A stretch of 64,000 nucleotides of DNA from Erythrobacter sp047872805 (GTDB lineage Bacteria > Pseudomonadota > Alphaproteobacteria > Sphingomonadales > Sphingomonadaceae): the NCBI RefSeq assembly GCF_047872805.1, contig NZ_JBLQUK010000004.1, forward strand, positions 62,001-126,000, written 5' to 3'. Positions within the stretch are counted from its first letter, which is position 1, and the number at the start of each line of letters is the position of its first letter. The notes beneath the pieces are model-generated. The model ran no database searches. It saw only the letters and a program-made list of their open reading frames with translations, and was not told the origin of the DNA. Positions 60,322-64,000 of the stretch are shown in pieces. The position numbers and the translations under genes are program-made.

Positions 60322-61242
60322 ATGACAAGAATATTGGCCGCATTTGCGGCAATGCTTATTTGCGTGACAGCTTTTGGCGCAGCGCCCGCAGCGGCGCAGG
60401 ACAGCAGGCCGGTCGTCGGCATAGCTGAAATGCAGGACCTGACCGGCGGCAATCAATCAGATAATTTTATTGCCATGCTAGAAACGGCGATCATTGGCAG
60501 CGGCAAGTTTCGCATCATCGAACGCGCGCGGCTTGCCACGCTGCTGTCCGAACAAGGGCTGGCAAGAGGCGGGATCACCACCACCAATCGCCCCGGTCAG
60601 ACTGGGGGGTTTGAAGGTGTCGATTACCTGATTTACGGCACGATTTCGTCTATCTCAGCGGTCAATCGCTCCAATCTCGGCGACACGATGCTGCGCGGAA
60701 TTTTGGGCGGAAGCCGGCAGCAGACCGCCGAATGTTACAATACACGCGTGCGGATGGAAGCGGATATCCGGATCACCGATACCAACACTGGCGAAGTGCG
60801 CTATGCCACCCGCATCAGCGAGGAACAGGATTCCGCCACTGTGTGCGGCGGCGGATCGCAGATTGACAGCGCGGCGTTGCTGCGCGCCTCTGCGGATAAG
60901 ATCGCGACCGGTCTGGTAACCGCAATTTTCCCGATCCAGGTGGCTGCGGTGCAGGGCGATGGCACGGTCATCCTCAATTTCGGTGAAGGCGCAGTCAGGC
61001 GCGGTGATTTCCTGATGATCTTTGGCGAATCGATGGAAATTCCCGATCCATCGGGCACTGGCACGATCAAAATCGATGGCGAGCAATATGGCGCTATTCA
61101 GGTGACCGATGTGCAGACCGCATTTTCGCGGGCGGTTCCGGTTACGGCGTTTTCGGTGCCCCTGTCAGTTGGCGCGATTGCTCGCCCGACAGAGAAGGAA
61201 ACGGTTGATGCCATGCAGCGTGAACAGCGGCGGCGGCGCTAG
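60322..61242 (+). CDS. CsgG/HfaB-like outer-membrane assembly protein
   Basis: A 306-residue exported protein. A signal peptide ends AAPAAAQ; there is no lipobox cysteine, unlike CsgG. The CsgG-like core covers GIAEMQDLTGGNQSDNFIAMLETAIIGSGKFRIIERARLATLLSEQ and the DYLIYGTI strand. Two Cys residues (ECYNTR and TVCGGG) may pair. A C-terminal domain (about 215-270) has GDGTVILNFGEGAVRRGDFLMIFG, similar to that of the next gene, and the protein ends in QRRRR. No csgA, B, E or F genes are nearby. The start is ATG 60322, just after a GTG at 60319. Confidence 0.75.
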   Translation: MTRILAAFAAMLICVTAFGAAPAAAQDSRPVVGIAEMQDLTGGNQSDNFIAMLETAIIGSGKFRIIERARLATLLSEQGLARGGITTTNRPGQTGGFEGVDYLIYGTISSISAVNRSNLGDTMLRGILGGSRQQTAECYNTRVRMEADIRITDTNTGEVRYATRISEEQDSATVCGGGSQIDSAALLRASADKIATGLVTAIFPIQVAAVQGDGTVILNFGEGAVRRGDFLMIFGESMEIPDPSGTGTIKIDGEQYGAIQVTDVQTAFSRAVPVTAFSVPLSVGAIARPTEKETVDAMQREQRRRR

Positions 61243-61289
61243 GTTGTAATACAAATAGGGACACAGCTTCGACAAAAGGTAGAGGGTCT

Positions 61290-62207
61290 ATGCGGCACGT
61301 ATGTTCAGCTTTTGCGTTGGCAACGGCAGTTATGCTTGGGTCAGCATCAGGGGTTCAGGCGCAAGGTCCGTTTGCCGTAAATGTTGGATCGGTCACTTCA
61401 ACTCAGTCCTGCACATCCTATCGCAATTACGAAGGAAGCCGGCTCGAATATAGCGAGGCGCAATACGCCCGCTGGTGGGGCGCGGCGGCGGCGCGGCGGT
61501 ATTATGCGGCGCATACGACATGGCGCAGCTATGTTGTGACCGATTGCCAAAGCAATTTTCAGAATTTGCGCAACACGCTCGAAGCTGCGCTGGCCTCTTC
61601 TGGGCGGCTGACCACTGGTCGCGGGGGGTATACGCTCAACGTAACCATTTCCGCAATTGGCGAGACCCCGCCCGCGCAAGGCCAGCCGGTGCAGGGCGAA
61701 AACGCATATCAGACCAGTTGGGGCACTGCCACTGTTACGGCGTCGTTCACGCTTGTTGATGCGCGCGGCGCCAGCGTCGATGGCGGCGTTCTGACAAAGC
61801 GGATCGAGATGTCGCGCACTCTGGATACCGCCAATCTGCGCGTTCAGACAGCCGAACCGGGAGCGTCGGTCTATGATCTGATGCAAAACGAAGTTGCGCT
61901 GAGCATTGCCCGCGATGTTGCCTTTGCCATTGATCCTCTGCGCGTAACTGCGATTGATGGCGATATGATCGAGGTTAACTATGGCCGCCCGCTGCTGGAA
62001 TTGGGGGACCGGCTGGATGTTAAACAGACCGGCAGGCTGGGTGCACTGCGTTACCGCGTGATTTCAGCAGGCGAAAACGATGCGGTGGCCGAAATTGACG
62101 GAGACAATGATACGTTCGACGTCCAACTGGGCAATGAAGTGACCTTCATCGAAAAAGACAGCGACGCCGCAAATGGCCGCCGCTTGCCGCGCAGGCGATT
62201 GCCATAG
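61290..62207 (+). CDS. Exported companion of the CsgG-like protein
   Basis: A 305-residue protein. A signal peptide ends SGVQAQ. A unique N-terminal half is Tyr/Trp-rich (SEAQYARWWGAAAARRYYAA) with two Cys. The middle has a CsgG-like arrangement (LRNTLEAALASSGRLTTGRGGYTLNVTISAIG, then DLMQNEVALSIARDVAFAI). The C-terminal DGDMIEVNYGRPLLELGDRL resembles the corresponding part of the upstream protein, and both end in Arg-rich tails. It follows the first gene by 47 bases with an AGAGGG ribosome site. I know no specific family; probable partner in an envelope complex. Confidence 0.62.
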   Translation: MRHVCSAFALATAVMLGSASGVQAQGPFAVNVGSVTSTQSCTSYRNYEGSRLEYSEAQYARWWGAAAARRYYAAHTTWRSYVVTDCQSNFQNLRNTLEAALASSGRLTTGRGGYTLNVTISAIGETPPAQGQPVQGENAYQTSWGTATVTASFTLVDARGASVDGGVLTKRIEMSRTLDTANLRVQTAEPGASVYDLMQNEVALSIARDVAFAIDPLRVTAIDGDMIEVNYGRPLLELGDRLDVKQTGRLGALRYRVISAGENDAVAEIDGDNDTFDVQLGNEVTFIEKDSDAANGRRLPRRRLP

Positions 62208-62523
62208 GGTGTCCGGGGTCACCCATTTTCCTACATAGTTGCTGTAGTCTATGGTGAAGGGAATGACTGACTTCGTCTCCTTCTTTGGCTATTGGTTAGG
62301 CGCCAAATTGATCGCTTCTGCCGACCACCTGGGGGCATTTGTGACTGGATTGATTTCTGGCTCTGGACAGTGTGTCAGGTGTGTCAGGAGGCTCCGCGAG
62401 GTGCTTGAGTGCGGCGCACGGCTGGCAACGAATCGAGCCCCGCCGCAAGTCTGGCAGCAATCTCCCCAAATGCGTGCAAGGCTTCACTTGGCGTTCACCC
62501 GCGTGCTGGCTATACGCAGCGGC
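62208..62523. other. Region upstream of bamD (316 bases)
   Basis: The bamD frame is open back to 62251, but that stretch encodes no recognisable domain, and the BamD signal peptide starts at 62524. It contains the 9-base doublet at 62372-62389 and presumably the bamD promoter; I cannot place one with confidence. The lpxC gene often found upstream of bamD is absent. Confidence 0.55.
62372..62389. repeat. Tandem 9-base doublet GTGTCAGG(T/A)
   Basis: Two head-to-tail copies, GTGTCAGGT and GTGTCAGGA, in the leader of bamD. Same length and arrangement as the TGGAACACA doublet upstream of rpsA, but a different sequence. Confidence 0.65.
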
Positions 62524-63321
62524 ATGAACCAGACACTCCGCACCCGTATCAGCCGCGCCGTCCTGCTGGGCGCTGCCTTTGCCGTCACCACCGCCTGCGC
62601 GGGCGGGGGCTCCGCCGATGAAGACGTCGCCTATGTCGCGCGCGATGTCGAATCGCTCTATGCCGAGGCGCAGCGGCGGCTCGACCGGGGGAACACCGCG
62701 CTCGCCGCGGCGCTTTTTGACGAGGTGGAGCGTCAGCACCCCTATTCGCCATGGGCTCGCCGCGCGCAGTTGATGAGCGCGTTCAGCTATTACATCGCGC
62801 GCGATTACAACAAGGCTATCCAGAATTCGCAGCGGTTCCTGTCGATCCATCCGGGTAACAAGGACGCGCCCTATGCCTATTACCTGATCGCGCTGTCCTA
62901 TTACGAACAGATCAGCGACGTGAACCGCGATCAGTCGATCACCGAACAGGCGCAGACTGCCTTGCGTGAGGTCAACCGGCGCTTTCCGCAGACCGAATAT
63001 GCCGCCGATGCGCGGCTTAAGCTGGACCTTGTTTCCGATCACCTTGCGGGCAAGGAGATGGAGATTGGGCGACATTACCAACGCTCGGGCCAATGGCTGG
63101 CGGCGGCGCTGCGGTTCCGCAATGTGGTAGAGACCTTTGAAACCACCAGCCACACGCCCGAAGCGCTGTATCGCCTCACCGAAAGCAGCCTGGCGCTGGG
63201 CCTGCGCGAAGAAGGCGTGAAATACGCCGCGGTGCTGGGCGCGAACTATCCGGGCAATGAATGGTATGAAAAAGCCTATGAACTGGTCGGCGATCACGCC
63301 AGCGACGTCACCCCCGGATAA
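62524..63321 (+). CDS. bamD: Outer-membrane assembly lipoprotein BamD
   Basis: A 265-residue lipoprotein of the BAM complex. The signal segment RISRAVLLGAAFAVTTAC has the lipidated Cys at residue 25. The TPR-like body starts SLYAEAQRRLDRGNTALAAALFDEVERQHPYSPWARRAQLM and includes HPGNKDAPYAYYLIALSYY and RRFPQTEYAADA, all BamD signatures. The start at 62524 is chosen because the upstream extension would bury the signal peptide. recN follows 52 bases later, the normal bamD-recN order. Confidence 0.93.
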   Translation: MNQTLRTRISRAVLLGAAFAVTTACAGGGSADEDVAYVARDVESLYAEAQRRLDRGNTALAAALFDEVERQHPYSPWARRAQLMSAFSYYIARDYNKAIQNSQRFLSIHPGNKDAPYAYYLIALSYYEQISDVNRDQSITEQAQTALREVNRRFPQTEYAADARLKLDLVSDHLAGKEMEIGRHYQRSGQWLAAALRFRNVVETFETTSHTPEALYRLTESSLALGLREEGVKYAAVLGANYPGNEWYEKAYELVGDHASDVTPG

Positions 63322-63373
63322 GCGCTGCGCATAGGATGACGCGGGCGCGCGATTGGGATAGTGACTAGCGCCT

Positions 63374-64000
63374 ATGCTGACCCGCCTGTCGATCCGCAAC
63401 ATTGTCCTTATCGAGGCGCTCGATCTCGATTTCGGGCGCGGGCTGGGCGTGCTGACCGGGGAGACCGGGGCGGGCAAGTCGATCCTGCTCGACGCGCTGG
63501 GACTGGTGCTGGGCGACCGCGCCGAAACGTCGCTGGTGCGCGCCGGGGCCGACAAGGCAAACGTCACGGCGAGCTTTGAATTTGCCGCATTGCCCGGCGT
63601 GATCGCGGCAGCGCTGGACGATGCGGAGCTGACGATTGAGCCGGGTGAGCCGTTGATGATCCGTCGGCAAGTCAAGGCCGACGGCGGGTCCAAGGCCTTT
63701 GTCAATGATCAACCCGTCAGCGCCGGATTGCTGCGCCAACTCGCACCTGCGCTGGTGGAATTGCACGGCCAGCATGATGATCGCGGCCTCGTCAACCCAC
63801 GCGGGCACCGGATGCTGCTCGATCGCTATGCCGGGGTGGATCTTGGCGCGCTTGAGCGGCGCTGGGCAAGCTGGGCCAAGGCCGAGGCGCAGCTCGCCGA
63901 AGCGCGCGCGAGCGTTGAGCAGGCAAAACTCGATCAGGATCTGCTGATCGCGCATCTTGCCGAACTGACCACGCTCGAGCCGGTCGCGGGCGAGGAAGCG
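63374..64000 (+). CDS. recN: DNA repair protein RecN, 5' part only
   Basis: The first 209 codons of an SMC-like ATPase, cut by the window end. MLTRLSIRNIVLIEALDLDF is the RecN start, the Walker A is GETGAGKS at residues 29-36, and VNDQPVSAGLLRQLAPALVELHGQHDDRGLVN includes the Q-loop-like LHGQH. The coiled coil begins at the end of the window. RecN acts early in double-strand break repair. Confidence 0.94.
   Translation, partial: MLTRLSIRNIVLIEALDLDFGRGLGVLTGETGAGKSILLDALGLVLGDRAETSLVRAGADKANVTASFEFAALPGVIAAALDDAELTIEPGEPLMIRRQVKADGGSKAFVNDQPVSAGLLRQLAPALVELHGQHDDRGLVNPRGHRMLLDRYAGVDLGALERRWASWAKAEAQLAEARASVEQAKLDQDLLIAHLAELTTLEPVAGEEA

Noticed and set aside
62251..62523. 91-residue N-terminal extension of BamD
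   Set aside because: It would place the lipoprotein signal peptide internally; the signal peptide with lipobox Cys at residue 25 fits the start at 62524.

Overview
The window looks like a chromosomal segment from an alphaproteobacterium of the order Sphingomonadales, most likely the Erythrobacter/Altererythrobacter group. The evidence is indirect. The F0 operon has the order atpI-atpB-atpE-atpF'-atpF and no F1 genes next to it. A FYDLN-acid protein lies beside aroA. S16 and L9 have long acidic tails. Several 'GTCACCCTGAACTTGTTTC'-type palindromes of the kind seen in sphingomonads sit between genes. The DNA is moderately GC-rich and densely coding, with many ATGA, GTGA and TGATG overlaps. I see no phage, transposase, CRISPR array or rRNA operon. 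The only structural RNA gene recognised is one tRNA-Ala(GGC).

Layout. 1-4.7 kb: the 5' part of radC on the minus strand, then a ydbH-ynbE-ydbL outer-membrane lipid-homeostasis operon. 4.7-7.3 kb: ATP synthase F0 genes. 7.3-13.6 kb, minus strand: quinone oxidoreductase, gloB, rpsA, cmk, a small membrane protein and aroA. 13.7-21.3 kb: FYDLN protein, tRNA-Ala, then ffh-rpsP-rimM, five accessory genes, and trmD-rplS. 21.4-31.9 kb: DPP-IV-like peptidase, asd, a lipoprotein, a GST-kappa-like isomerase, an alpha/beta hydrolase, an ACE-like M2 peptidase, a YVTN beta-propeller lipoprotein, rimB-rimK and a YbjN-like exported protein. 31.9-38.4 kb, minus strand: an MCP and its partner, AMP nucleosidase, a PiuC-type dioxygenase with a sulfotransferase-like protein, and rpsF-rpsR-rplI. 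38.5-47.1 kb: DUF808, an acyl-CoA ligase, divergent mpl and L,D-carboxypeptidase, fabD-fabG, dnaN and an exported protein. 47.2-52.8 kb: DUF2855, a D-aminoacylase-like amidohydrolase, and phaZ-phaC for storage polyester. 53-57.6 kb: two tandem PAS-GGDEF-EAL-PilZ proteins. 57.7-64 kb: lepA, DUF6481, a CsgG-like protein with a companion, bamD and the start of recN.

How genes work together. Translation is the main theme (S1, S6, S16, S18, L9, L19, RimM, TrmD, RimK, LepA, Ffh, tRNA-Ala). Envelope functions come second (YdbH set, BamD, CsgG-like pair, murein-peptide recycling by LdcA and Mpl, c-di-GMP signalling). PhaC and PhaZ form a synthesis/mobilisation pair for polyhydroxyalkanoate and resemble the medium-chain pseudomonad type.

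The items most worth following up are these: an in-frame palindromic element that adds about 40 residues to TrmD; the five-gene insertion, including a DUF1399-like/TIGR04222-like pair, inside the normally tight rpsP-rimM-trmD-rplS operon; the CsgG-like pair that shares a C-terminal domain and has no curli genes; the tandem c-di-GMP proteins, of which only the second has lost its EAL catalytic residues; and an rplI terminator whose loop holds the start codon of the next gene. All family calls are from reading sequence motifs. No database search was run.
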